DNA of 64,000 nt from Cladocopium goreaui (lineage: Eukaryota; Sar; Dinophyceae; Suessiales; Symbiodiniaceae), in assembly GCA_947184155.2 (NCBI GenBank), contig CAMXCT020002702.1, positions 9,466-73,465 of the forward strand, written 5' to 3'. Shown here in pieces: positions 47,380 through 58,649 of the stretch. The notes under the pieces were generated by a model. The model did no database searches. It saw only the letters and a program-made list of their open reading frames with translations, and was not told the origin of the DNA. The translations under genes were made by a program, and so were the position numbers. Position 1 is the first letter of the stretch. Each line of letters starts with the position of its first letter.

Positions 47380-49000
47380 CTAAACCCTGCAACCATTGGT
47401 GGAGGGTTCTGAACCATCAACACTAGTTTCTGCAATCATGGCGGAAGAAACCGTTCTTTCACCGAGTACCCTTGGCTGCTTGCATCCCTATCCGATCCAG
47501 AATACTTGTTGGAGCTTCTTCACAATCCTTCCAAAGTGACATCATTGGAGAGTGGACTTACATACTCCAAAGCAAATATCCCAGTATCTAAGAAGCACTT
47601 TGAATAGGCTGACAAATGCCTGTCCATCCAAGATCAATGGCTCACACTATCCTGGTGCGCGCGTATGGCGTATGTCAGCCCTTGGGGAATTCCGTTGTGA
47701 CCTGGCCGGTGACGGCTCCCCAGCGAGCGCGCTCCCCGCAGCTCTCTACTACTTGGCTTGAGCCGATAAGAGGTCGGCTCCAACGAAAGGACGATCACCA
47801 TCTGCGTCGTTGAGCCCACGAAAGGTTAAGCTTCGCAGCCAATCTAAGGATTTCTGAAGCACTACATTTCAACTGGATGAGTTGGAAATGCAAGATCCAG
47901 GCCCCAAATGCAAATTTGGTCACCTTGGGCTTTTGCGCTCAAAGATACATTAAGGCCACAAGTCTCGCAAACATGTTGAACCCATGTTAGCACAAAAGGA
48001 GACAAAAAGGAATATCCTCAAGCATCTGAGATTCCTGTTATCAGAATATGATGACTGTGTCCAAAACATCCAGAAGCTAGCCTCTGGTAATCAAGCATGG
48101 CAATGGAAAATCCTCCATTTGTGGGGGATCTCCTAATTGGCCATGTTTGATTACCAGAGTCCCATAGGATAACAGAGTTCAAATCCACAGAAGAGATCCA
48201 AAAAGCACCGATTTCCTCCACGCTCGGCTGGCCGATTGCAGAGACACGGCGAGCGCTCGCCGATTCGGTCCACTCTGCAGAGGAGCAGTAGATGCCCCAG
48301 CTGTTTCGGTGTTGCCATTTCCATCTGGGCATGGGTCAAGCCTGAGTGCCCAAAAATTGAACAAAAATGGATGTATTTTGCGCTACATTTGTTGGGTCCC
48401 CAGGGCCATGCCATAAATGGTGACCTGTACCAAAGGTTGGACAAGTCCTGATGCTCACTATCCTCGGCTTCTGCACATGCCAACGAACGCCGCTCTTCGG
48501 CTGCTCATTCTGCCTTGCTGGCCTCGTAAGGGATCTGTATCCGCTTGGACAGGGGATGAGGTTGGTGATGAGTGAGGGTTAGCAATCACCAAAAGGATAG
48601 AAGAGTGAAATACTACTAGATAATAGTGATACATACTGAAATTCTACTAGAATAGTGGTAAATCACTTGTCTATCTGTCTATCTTTTTGATCTTGTTGGT
48701 GGTTGTGATTGTAACATGGATGCAGCAGTTCCGCAAATCGCTTCAACTGGAAGGCTGCCCCACCTTCTCCTTCTCCTTCTTGTCTGCCTGGAAGGTCAAG
48801 GCAACCGATGTGGCAACGCTGTATCTTGTTGCCACAAGGTCAAGGTCAATGGTGGACACAAGGTCAATTTGATCCACATCAAACATGTAAGTTTAGGTTC
48901 AAAGCTCACATCGGCAGGGTGGTTCAGTAGACTCAGATTCCTTACCTCAAACCTCTATATACCCATCTACTGCCCAGTTTATCCCCACATATCCCCACTC
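47380..49000. other. Upstream of RPL15: no defended gene, weak exon candidates
   Basis: At 47640-47815 both strands are open and GC-rich. At 48180-48300 the minus strand encodes a stretch with RRALAVSLQSASRAWRKSVL. At 48716-48890 both strands are open. None has secure splice borders. Confidence 0.35.
48081..48159. mobile_element. CTCTGGTAA-family element, short diverged copy
   Basis: Begins CCTCTGGTAATCAAGCATGG and ends CATGTTTGATTACCAGAG, terminal inverted repeats of about 19 bp. Interior unrelated to the 104-bp copies. Confidence 0.65.
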
Positions 49001-49058
49001 ACTATGTTTGGAGTCTGGTCGAATGGGGACCATAGCTTCCCCCAGGGTCAGAACTCAC

Positions 49059-49118
49059 CGAGCTCCTCTCCCCCCGGACCTTCTTGACGCTCTTTTCCGC
49101 CTCAGTCTGCAAAGCATC
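49059..49118 (-). CDS. Internal exon, charged helix, unknown protein
   Basis: Acceptor GGCGCCAG, exactly 20 codons (DALQTEAEKSVKKVRGERSS), donor TCG|GTGAGT. A neighbouring open stretch at about 49315-49410 encodes a hydrophobic segment (FNLTHILLFAILI). Likely one minus-strand gene with the exons at 50.2-50.8 kb. Confidence 0.55.
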
Positions 49119-50169
49119 CTGGCGCCGGATCAGCACACAGAAGATCGTCTGATTGTTCAATTACATGAAAATCAGATATGGATGATATGGTTTCCCAGTG
49201 TTTTGGTTCAAAGCAGCTTCCCGCCTGTGCTGGATGGTGGGTCATAGCCAGCAACCTGAGGCGGGCACCGAGCAGGATATGAGGCTCCCTCAAATCCCTC
49301 AGCGCTCACATCTCTGGGTGCCCCTCACGAAATGAGGATGGCAAACAGCAGGATGTGAGTGAGGTTGAAGGAGAACTTCTTGTTCGGAAAGGGAAAGATC
49401 TGCGCGGCAAACCAACTCGCCGGAGGGACGACGAGTAGAGGGTCGAGTGAAATCAGATGATAGGTCACTGGTATGTACCATCTTGATCATCGGTACCAAA
49501 AAAAAAACAACGCCACCAACATCACCACCAGCAGGAGCATTATCCTCATCATTGCAACGACCTAGCAGCCTTTGGGGTCACTTTTTCCAGGTCAGGATTT
49601 CGACGCGAGCGACCTGCTCCCGCTTTGAGGCCGCAGGCTAAAGCGAAATGGTCAAGCTTTCGGGGCGTATTGGACATATCATGACATATCCGTGTTCACT
49701 TCAACAGCTGAATGATTTCAAGATTGGTAAAGCTGGGCACCCAGCGCATGGCATGGTCAACTGGTCGCCACTTCCAAGCCCTCAGAAGGACTCGGTGGGT
49801 GCTCCGTTGTGGGTCAAGTCCAAGCCCTGGCGCTGACGAGACGAGTCAAGTCGTTGTGTACCAAAAAGATGGGATGGGTGAAACGGGGTAAACCGTTTCA
49901 AAACCGCCGAAAACAGGAGAAATTCCCCATGAAAATGAGTGGGTTTACTACAAGAAGTGTTCAACCTATACCCTTTTCTTGCGACAGGATACAGTATGTC
50001 TAACACTTTGGGGCTCCAACATCTTTACCACCTGACAGCTTGAAATACAAGGAGCCTCAGGCTCCGCATCAGTCTGGTGAGTCCTCAGCCACATTGATTT
50101 GTCAAATTTCAGGACCTCAAAAAGTCCCATGTTTGCCTTCCACAATGACCATCCCAACTTTAGGCTATG

Positions 50170-50345
50170 ATTTTGACCCATGCCCCATCTTCCATCCTGA
50201 CACCGTGGTGTCTGGGGCTTCGGCTCAGATTCTGCCGGCGGCACAGCCGTCGCAGCTTCAGGCTGTGCGGCAGCTGAAGGCTGTGCAGACGATGACGGCT
50301 GGGGGGCGGACGAAGGCACAGCCGACGGCGCAGCCGCCGTTGCAG
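50170..50345 (-). CDS. Candidate Ala/Pro/Ser/Gln-rich low-complexity exon
   Basis: The minus strand encodes a linker-like stretch (SSAPQPSSSAQPSAAAQPEA followed by PPAESEPKPQTP). The plus strand is also open because of the repetitive GCAGCC-like composition. Typical of disordered linkers; orientation uncertain. Confidence 0.4.
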
Positions 50346-50708
50346 CCGCAGGCTGTGAGGCCTGGAGTCAGGTGACTCAAACTGGTTTGTTGATTGGGAT
50401 TCTACCAGATGATATCTCCAGTAAACCAACTAGATCCAGCTAGTTCGTTACTAGAACGACCAACAGAGCTTTTGGGCAGTGCTCGAGTGTGTCTTGAGAT
50501 CTCGTGATTTGGCCCCGTCCCATGGAGATCAATGGGGTCTCAATTCATCGCCATCCGGAAAGCTGGCGCCTCACTGACGGAACTGGCCGACTGGCTGGGT
50601 CCTGACTGGCTAGGTCCTGGCAAGCAAACTGTCTTGATCTGCAACAGGTTTCATTTATGAAAGAACGACAGGGCACGAAAGGACAAAGCTTTAAGAAAAA
50701 CACCTCAC

Positions 50709-50759
50709 CTGATTTTTGTTCAGTTTCTCTGAGTGGAGAGCTGACTTCTTTGAGCTGCC
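50709..50759 (-). CDS. Candidate 51-bp exon
   Basis: Acceptor CTTGCAG and strong donor CAG|GTGAGG flank 17 codons. Two frames are open (QLKEVSSPLRETEQKS or SKKSALHSEKLNKN). No family. Confidence 0.45.
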
Positions 50760-51715
50760 CTGCAAGTCTTTTGATGGCCACCCCAATTGGGTGACAACAA
50801 CTCAACTTCCTATTGGTCTATTAAGAATACCAATGCATTCAAATGAGACTCTACCACCCTCATCAGCATGGCTATGGCTCAAAAATTAGGGTCAAAGCGA
50901 GGTTTTGCGAGGTCAACGAAACTAGCCTTTCTTCTCATCCAGCAGATTGTTGGCTAAACCAATCATTATTGTCTTGCTATTGCGAGAAACATTGTCGCTA
51001 TCACTACAATTAACATTATCAATAACACGATCAATACCATTGTCATTATCGTTATCATCATGATCATCTGATCAGAAGTATTGTCGTTATTCTCAAACAT
51101 ATCACTATGGTCATTCCTTTTATCACGGTTACAACCAGTATTGAAAATTGACCCGCTATTGTATATGATCCCTAAATCAATGATCATGATCATAATGAAT
51201 TAAAATAAATGATCATTCATCATTGGTCATGATGATGTTTATATATGTTTTAATTATCATGATCATTGATGAACAAACGGCAGGCGAACAAATGCTGTGA
51301 ACAATGGCAGGTGAGATGATTATCACTGGTGGAGCCGGCTCCTGCTCGACTGGGCACCGTCGCTTTGGGCTGGGGCGGTGCCTCCAGTGAAAAAGTCATG
51401 AAATTTCGTGTATGTGGGTGATTTATTTGTTATGTTGAAAAAACACATCGAATCTTTCTAGGATACAACAAACCGAAGCTGGTGAACGATTCTGCAATTT
51501 TTGGCGCTGCCCAAGAGTTACCTCGAGCTGATCTGCACACTTGAGCAGAGGTCCACGCCCTTTTCAAAGCCTCCGAAAATAGAAACCTGTTGTGTGATTG
51601 GAAAAAAAATATGGTTTTGTCTGATGATACCCCATTCAATCCACTGGTTCACCATCATGTTTCCCTTCATTTCACCATCATTTTCCCTTCATTTTCCCTA
51701 TTAAAATGGCCACAG

Positions 51716-51789
51716 CCCCGCCACGGTGCAAACCTTCCCGGCACTCTTCAAGGACGGCCGCATGGTGGTATCGATGCGATCAGGGGGAG
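51716..51789 (+). CDS. Candidate plus-strand exon
   Basis: Acceptor GGCCACAG and donor GGAG|GTGTGAG flank 74 open bases encoding ATVQTFPALFKDGRMVVSMR. Good splice sites, but the minus strand has an open frame too. One of few plus-strand candidates. Confidence 0.4.
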
Positions 51790-51875
51790 GTGTGAGCCTT
51801 GGTCAGCCGGATGCGATCGTGACCACGGGTGGATGTATGTACTACCATATAGACTGATCGTTTATATATACATAT

Positions 51876-52020
51876 ATATACTGGAATGATGATGTAAAGA
51901 ATGATGATGTAAATAAGTTTGTACCACTAAATGATACATATCAATATAGAATATATATATATACTGGAATGATGATGTAAATAAGTTTGTACCACTAAAT
52001 GATACATATCAATATAGACA
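51876..52020. repeat. Tandem duplication, ~70-80-bp unit
   Basis: ACTGGAATGATGATGTAAA...AAGTTTGTACCACTAAATG...CAATATAGA occurs twice in a row; the first copy has an extra internal GAATGATGATGTAAA. Confidence 0.85.
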
Positions 52021-52549
52021 CTAATGTGCTATATACGGATAATGAGTATGTGCATTTGACAAAAAAATATGCATGCTGCATATGTGTTTGATCTTGTGAA
52101 TGTGGATGTGCACCTTATTTCCAACCAATTTCGATGAATCTGGGAAGGTAGTCCAGGCTTCCGGGCAGTTCGTGTGGAACCCCTGAGTCACTGGGAATCT
52201 TGGATTCCTGCGGCAGTCAGAGGCAAATGGTCACAACCGTAGCCTGCCTTTCAACCCTACAGTAGCTGGTGTCTAGAGATGTTCATCCCCAAAAAATATA
52301 TGATCCAATAGTCCCATATCCAGTATATCCCCATTTACAACAATGGTTGATCGCTTCCCCAATCCCCTATTGGTGGATTCCAACGGCCCGGGGCCACGGG
52401 GCAGTCCAAGGTCCTGCGGCAGTTGTGCGGTGTGCATCTTCCAGCCGATCCAGCTGGAGACCAGACCAGCCAAGCAACCTCGGAAGCGGCAGTGGGGGCA
52501 TGCTGGAAATGTTGACACCAGGTGGATGGATTGCAAATACACATATGTA

Positions 52550-52610
52550 TATACTGTCTATATATCTATGTATATATATATATATGTGGAGAGAGAGAGA
52601 GAGAGAGAAA
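52550..52610. repeat. (TA)n followed by (GA)n microsatellite
   Basis: TATATATATATG then a run of GAGAGA. Non-coding. Confidence 0.9.
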
Positions 52611-52619
52611 CCACCAAAA

Positions 52620-54740
52620 GGATAGAAAGCAAATTCCTACTTGAATAGAAGTCAACTAGACCTGTTATATCTTTTGGGGGTTGCTTTTTGGGGTCTCAGC
52701 ATCTCTGACATCTTGATGGCGATGGGGATGCTGGGGATGCTGTTAGCGAGTTCTTGAGGAGTGGTAGCTTCCTCACATGAAACCGCAGATGCAAACTGTG
52801 TCCAGAACATTTGGAGCTTAGAGAGCATCCAAGAATCAGAAATTATGAAACTCTAGGTGGTCAGTTGAACTGGGCGAGTGATTCAAGTGGGAGCCATGAA
52901 CCTAAACGCTGGGTTTAAGCTGTAACTTGGGCAAGTTGACTTTCATAGCAAGTCTGTTTCTCTTTCGACCCTTGATGTTAATCGTTCACGTCCAAGGGAT
53001 CTTAAGGGCCGCAAAAGTATCCAAATGCTGGGAACCTTGAACGACAACTTTTGCCCCCCAAAACACGATCCCAATGTAGCCATGTAGATCATAGCATGAA
53101 AGGCGCATGAAAGATTTCCATGGCCATCCAAGCTCCTGCAGAGCAGCCCTTTTTGCGGCTGACTGTCAAGACGAAGCCTGAAGCAGCAGCAATCGCCCTA
53201 AGTCGCAGTAAAGTCCCATCCCCAGATTCCAAAATTCAAATTTGGTGAAAGTACTACTGGCTGGAGGTGTTCCGATCAAAGTGGGATTGGGATTGTGGGG
53301 CTCCGTTTACCAATCTGGTAGGGGGGGCCCTTATTGGATCAAGGCCGTTAGCAATTGACTAGTGTCACCCTAAAAACCCACCAGGCAGAAGCCCTTGAAT
53401 GAATGTCTCTAGCTCCTCTCCACTGCAATTTGCTGGATAGTTTTGCAGAACTGCGTTTTCAGTTGCAAGCTACAAGTAGACATGGTATCTATGATGAACG
53501 TAATGCAATGCTGGATCATCTTCACCCACGGTCATCACATTGTCAGGACGTCTCCCCCCAGGGTGATCACCATGGGCTCACCGCGCAATAACTAGAACAC
53601 GACGCTTAAACGAAATCGTATGGATGGAATTCAATTCAAGTTGCCATTTACTGTGTATTGGAGATCTTGGATGATCTTGGTACCAAAAATCAATTCTATC
53701 TTCGCGGTATCTGGACCTGTTACAATACAATGATCCCAATATTTCTTGGGCCATGATGGTCCCCACAATATGAACCATCATTCTTGAGGCGTGACAAGGG
53801 CAGAATCAAAGCGGACGAAGGTCAGTACGCCTTACTGCAGAGGGATGGGCATTTGATCATTACTATGGGGGATGTCCATGGTGATTTGACCGTCCCCCTA
53901 CGGAATGGGAATGGGATTTTTTTAGCCCCTCTTTTGCCGGCACATGAGGCTGTCATTAACTTGGAATCCACGGAAGAGCTTTGCCAAAAGAAACTGTCAG
54001 GCAGAATCATTGGAATGGGAAACTGCAGTGACTGGTAAGGATGCTCACTCAGCAGTTTCACTGCGAGCGGACTTTGACAAAGAATTGGACCGTTGAAGTC
54101 TTCGAAAAAGGGCAAATGCAACTGTCTGTATATAATGATTCGGATACATTCGAGACACTCTCTCTCTCTATGCATGCCCAAATCATATACAAGTTTGTGA
54201 GTCTACATAGACTTGTCCAAGATTCTGACCAGTGCCATGTCGCCAAAATAAAAATGTCGCTAGTTCAAAGCTGGCCCCGTATCCGGATCCTTGGTTCCTC
54301 CAAAAAAAACTCTTTTAGATCTCCATTTCTGGTCAGTAATGCCATTGACCACCCAGGGCTCTCTCAAATGATGATCACCCCAAGGTATCCCCTGCTTCTC
54401 TCTGTTCATGTTCGTTCCCCTATTCATCTGCGAAAATCCTGCGGTCCAAGTCACAGCCAGAAGGAAGACCAGAAACGGCCGGGTAACTTCCTGTTTCTGC
54501 GTCAGCAACGGGAGCTGCTGAACAAAGACCCATAATTCCCATGTGTTCCACTTGTAGATCCATGCTCCAAGATGTGAGATGGGGATGTATCGAACTTTCG
54601 TGACCAATCATCTTGAGATGATTGTTTTTCACCAACAACTCAACTGGGGGGCCATTTCAAAGTATTTCCTAATGTCCATGGATTCATTTAGTAGTTTCGC
54701 CGACCCCCAAAGAAGTATAGAACCCAGTTTTCCACCCATA
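52620..54740. other. No defended gene; open frames on both strands
   Basis: Plus-strand frames at 53784-54038 (RDKGRIKADEGQYALLQRD) and 54041-54535 are open, but so is the minus strand over the same stretch (for example VTRPFLVFLLAVTWTAGF). No motif or clean exon border decides the matter. Confidence 0.3.
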
Positions 54741-54759
54741 GGTTCAACTGGGGGGCAAG

Positions 54760-54985
54760 GCTTTCAACGCAGAACATCCGCTGCGGGAGCTGCTCAGCAG
54801 AACGGACATCCGTCGGTTGGTTTCAGATGTTCAACTTCCTGAAGAATGGCTGAAGCATATAATTGCGGGCCACAAAGTCCAGAACTGGCTTTCAAAAAAA
54901 ACTTTCGAGTTTGCTGTCAACATCTGGGAAGAGAAGCTGATCTCAACACAGAAGAGGACGTGGGGATATGAATACCTGTTGGGTG
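54760..54985 (+). CDS. Plus-strand exon, charged helical protein, unknown function
   Basis: After GGGGCAAG, 226 open bases encode a hydrophilic, helix-rich stretch: HPLRELLSRTDIRRLV, LPEEWLKHIIAGHKVQNWL, FEFAVNIWEEKLI, ending at WGYEYLLG before a GT donor (GGTG|GTAATC). The minus strand is interrupted by stops here, so the plus strand is the better reading. No family recognised. Confidence 0.5.
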
Positions 54986-55904
54986 GTAATCCACCACAGC
55001 ATGGCACAGGTACTGGATGCTAGGTCCACTGGAAATGAGAGCTGCCATGGCCAACAATGTTGTCCTCTAATTGAAAGAAATAGTTGTGTGTGTGTGCTGC
55101 TCATAAGATTTTTCATCAACCACAGAGCGGGACAAAGGATGCATTTATGGGTGTTTTTTAATGTTTTTGCTATCTGGGAAACAACCGATGGGTATGGATC
55201 AATGATCAACACAAAATGGATGGTTTCAGATCCAATGATCAGCATAAATTGTGGGTCCATTGGTACTCCAACAGATTGACCCATACCCAAAGGTTCGAAA
55301 AGATAGCGAGCGCACATCTCCACCGCTCACTGAACTGGACAGAGGATAGGCGCCTCCAAAGCCGCTGCTTTTCAACATCTGTGTATTAATACTACAAATG
55401 TACTATAGTACGCATGTCTAGATATATATATATAGCGACGCCATATATAACATACTATCTCATGTATTCTTGTGACATGTATGTGTGGATGTATGTATAA
55501 GTCTGGTACATATACGCGCCCCACATATGGCATATAGGATCAAAATGTCCTCCAGTGCTGTCCATGTCAACCAAGGTCCGGTGTCTTGCTGCAACGATGA
55601 AACTAAAAATCGTTGCACTAGCCATCCTCATGGTGGTCTTTTTATGGATTTCAACCAACCAGATTTGGGGATTCAACCAACAAACATTAATGGAGATACA
55701 TATATACTGTGTATATATACGTATTTATATATATATATACAGCATATGTATAAGTTTTATTCATTTATGTTATTTATTTATTTGTTTATTATTTATACAC
55801 ATGTAACATGTAGTGGGTGGGACAAACAATCAACAATGTGACATTTGGGTGTGTCTGAAAATGGGAAATATATCTCTTTTTTAGGACAATAATTTAATGG
55901 GGAT

Positions 55905-56060
55905 AATGATGATGAACCAGTGGATGGAATGGGGTACCCTAGTTTCAGACAAACCCCTATGTCCAAATCCCCCCGAAGCTCTCCTTCCAGCCCCTTCAGC
56001 CGGTGTTTGATGCACCTCTCCACAAGCGTTGCGGCATGGATTGCAACTCGCACTTTCCAC
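55905..56060 (-). CDS. Candidate helical exon
   Basis: Minus-strand frame encodes ATLVERCIKHRLKGLEGELR followed by GDLDIGVCLK. The plus strand is open too. Orientation agrees with the copy-1 exons just to the right. Confidence 0.4.
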
Positions 56061-56799
56061 AATAGGAGGAAGGATCACCTGCGACTGGATGAGAAGATCA
56101 CGGTGGTCCTCTCAAAAAAAAACAGGATGGAGAAGATCCATCGGTTGACTCAAGAGGTGAACGTCATTCAGAATGGTGTTGGTGTTTGTGTTGATGTCTT
56201 ACACGATTCCAGGATTAAAAAAAAACATTATGTAGAACCAACCTTCCACTCAGACCGAAAACGATCCCAAGATACCAGGCTCTCCGTGCACTTGAGCAGC
56301 TCCTATCACTGGCAGCGCCTGTTGCCCAAGAAGTGGAAGTGATTTTCTAGTTGTCTCCTCCTGTGTGCCCGGGCTCAAAGATTTTGAGACCACAGGGATC
56401 TCACGTTTGGGTTATTTCTGTTCCCAAAACATCCAAGGGTCTAAGGTTTCATGAACTTGTGGCCTATATCATATTGTCACATCCCTATGTGGAGGCCTGT
56501 ATTTAAAATCAGGAACCGGTTAGGAGTTCTACTGGGTCTTCGAAGATGGGGAAGGCAGCGCAGGGGCGCAGGGGAAGGTCTTTTGATCATGCCAGAAGGG
56601 AGCAACTATATGAGGTCCTTTCGACGGCCACCTGAAGGTTATGAGTCAAGTGAGATTTATAATCCCAAATAAAAAAAGTGTTAAAAACCAGCTTTCAAAT
56701 CACCAAAAATCAGTAGATATTCTACACATCTTCCATCTTTTCTCCAGCTTCAGTGGTCCTCGGAGATCCGTTGAGGCAGCAAAGCATCCAGGAAAACCG

Positions 56800-58490
56800 T
56801 GACATCCGCGATGACCTCCTCACCCTCCAGGGGCCAGGACCACTTGCTGGAGGAGATAAACCTCAGCCCACTGGGCCCACTGCCCGATGGGGAGCTTTCA
56901 AGTGAAGCCCTTGGAAAGTGGCTAACAGTAGCACAAAGAATCATCCCCAAGCTTCTTGAGGATTTGAGGTTTGTAAGACCCCAAATGTTGGTAAAACAAG
57001 GTATGTGTGTTTGTTGATTTTTTCTGGAGTATAGAAATTGGTATGGTTTGCCAATAGTTTGCTGTCCACATGAGAATGGAACAACAGGGTCTTTCTTAAC
57101 TTCTCGTCGGCCCATGCAGCTTTGCAACTGGAGAAAACCGCATTACAAGCAGAATTTCAAGGTGCAAATGTCAGCTAACAACCACATTCAACTCCACCAT
57201 CACCATGATTCACCATGCACCGTGGCTTGAATCAAACCCCATGGCCCAAGCATCACCCAGCACTCCAAGGGACTTCAACTCAGAGCCCGCCATCAAATGA
57301 TTCAGCCGCTGCATGGACTCTGTAACCACAACCCCCGGCGCTTGGTCGCTGCAGGCCAGGACCACCTGGGCTGAGGAAAGGTGGAGATGTGCGAGTGAAA
57401 AATGGGGAAGATGTAGCGGGGATGTGATTCTTCGTGTTGGATGTAATGTTGTCTTACTAAGTACTCAGTTCATAAAATGATGAGTATCAGAGTATCAGTA
57501 TGAGTATTTGTTTTTCGTAGTGAGACGAAACCTCGGGGGTGAAATTTGCCACGCGCGGAAGGGAGGCTCAGGGAAGGCAGAAACTTGATTTGCCGATGTG
57601 AGCTGGCGTGGTGGCTCACAAGCCCATGGGTGAAACGAATTCCCCTCGCTGATTTCAAGGGAATGCTGTTGGAAACAATGGATTGGTTTAAGGGAAAATC
57701 TACAGGAAACCATAGATTTTCCCATGGATTATGGGGCTTTCCTGTAAATTTTCCCTTAAGCCAATCCATTGATGAAAACATTCAAATGTGGCAGAAATTC
57801 CCGCCATTTTTCGCCTTCCTTCGGCCCAGACACCGGCTTCAGATCATCTCGAGGCCATTCCTCCAGTGAGCTGATGATCTGAGTGATGTGCCTAGGTCTT
57901 CCAGAAAGATCTCAGTAAAAGCCCTGGGGATATCCAGGAAACCATGGGGGAATACAAGTACATAAGTTGACCAACAAAAAATCTGTGTCCAAACCTTCGG
58001 GGAATCAACGGATCAACCACAATATATTGGGGGGACCCAGGGTACCCATTTTCCGACAGCCCCAGAAGGTCAATATGGACCGCCTTCAGATGAATTTGGT
58101 CATCATGTCATCATGTAATGTTCATGATTTATCCAGACCAGGCAGTTGCATCGACGTGTTTGAAGGGATGATGAGCTGATGGACTCCTCTGCGATGTTTT
58201 TTTCAAACAGAGGAGCCACCTGGGTGTCCACAGAAGGATGAATGGAGAGGGTGTTCTTAGGATCGCGTCTATCATGGTGATTGTTTGTACTTCTTATCCT
58301 GGCTGTCCAAACACCCAAGAGATGGCCTATCAAAAATCATCATTTTCTAAGGCCGGGAGGCTGGAAATTCCATGAGGGCTGCAAAGCTGAGATCTTCCAA
58401 AAGTTCTCAGAGGTTCTGCTGGTGGCCTCCTTTTTAGCAGGGCGAAGCAGGGCGATCCAATGTCGAGTCATTCTCCATGACGGGGGGGCT
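56800..58490 (-). CDS. Copy 1 of a duplicated exon set, unknown protein
   Basis: Minus-strand exons: about 58360-58470 (RTSENFWKISALQ), about 58150-58230 (VAPLFEKNIAEESIS), about 57845-57860 (EEWP), 57280-57365 (VVLACSDQAPGVVVTESMQR) and about 56770-56860 (RFISSSKWSWPLEGEEV). The last two and the first have clear counterparts in copy 2 at 62.77-63.97 kb. The exon at 57365 starts after CCTCAGCCCAG. I do not recognise the family; the conserved words are ACSDQAP, ESMQRLN and SSKWSWPLEG. It could be a repeated domain in one protein or two tandem genes. Confidence 0.55.
57676..57771. repeat. Short inverted-repeat element, 96 bp
   Basis: Ends CAATGGATTGGTTTAAGGGA and TCCCTTAAGCCAATCCATTG (one mismatch), arms about 34 bp, interior about 28 bp. 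It lies inside the intron that copy 1 has and copy 2 lacks. Confidence 0.85.
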
Positions 58491-58649
58491 CTGAAAAAAT
58501 GTTGAATGATTTATTTCAGGGACCCCCCCACTTTAAGAAATTAAAATAAACATTTTGAAGTGAGTCTAAGATGTCTGGGGCGTACCACTCATTTCAGGAC
58601 AAACACATCAAGAATCGTTTCAAGTGTCTAGGCTGTTGGGTAAACCACA

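Noticed and set aside
53784..54535. Two consecutive plus-strand frames of 84 and 164 codons
   Set aside because: The minus strand is open over most of the same interval and no family or splice site separates them; kept only as a note.
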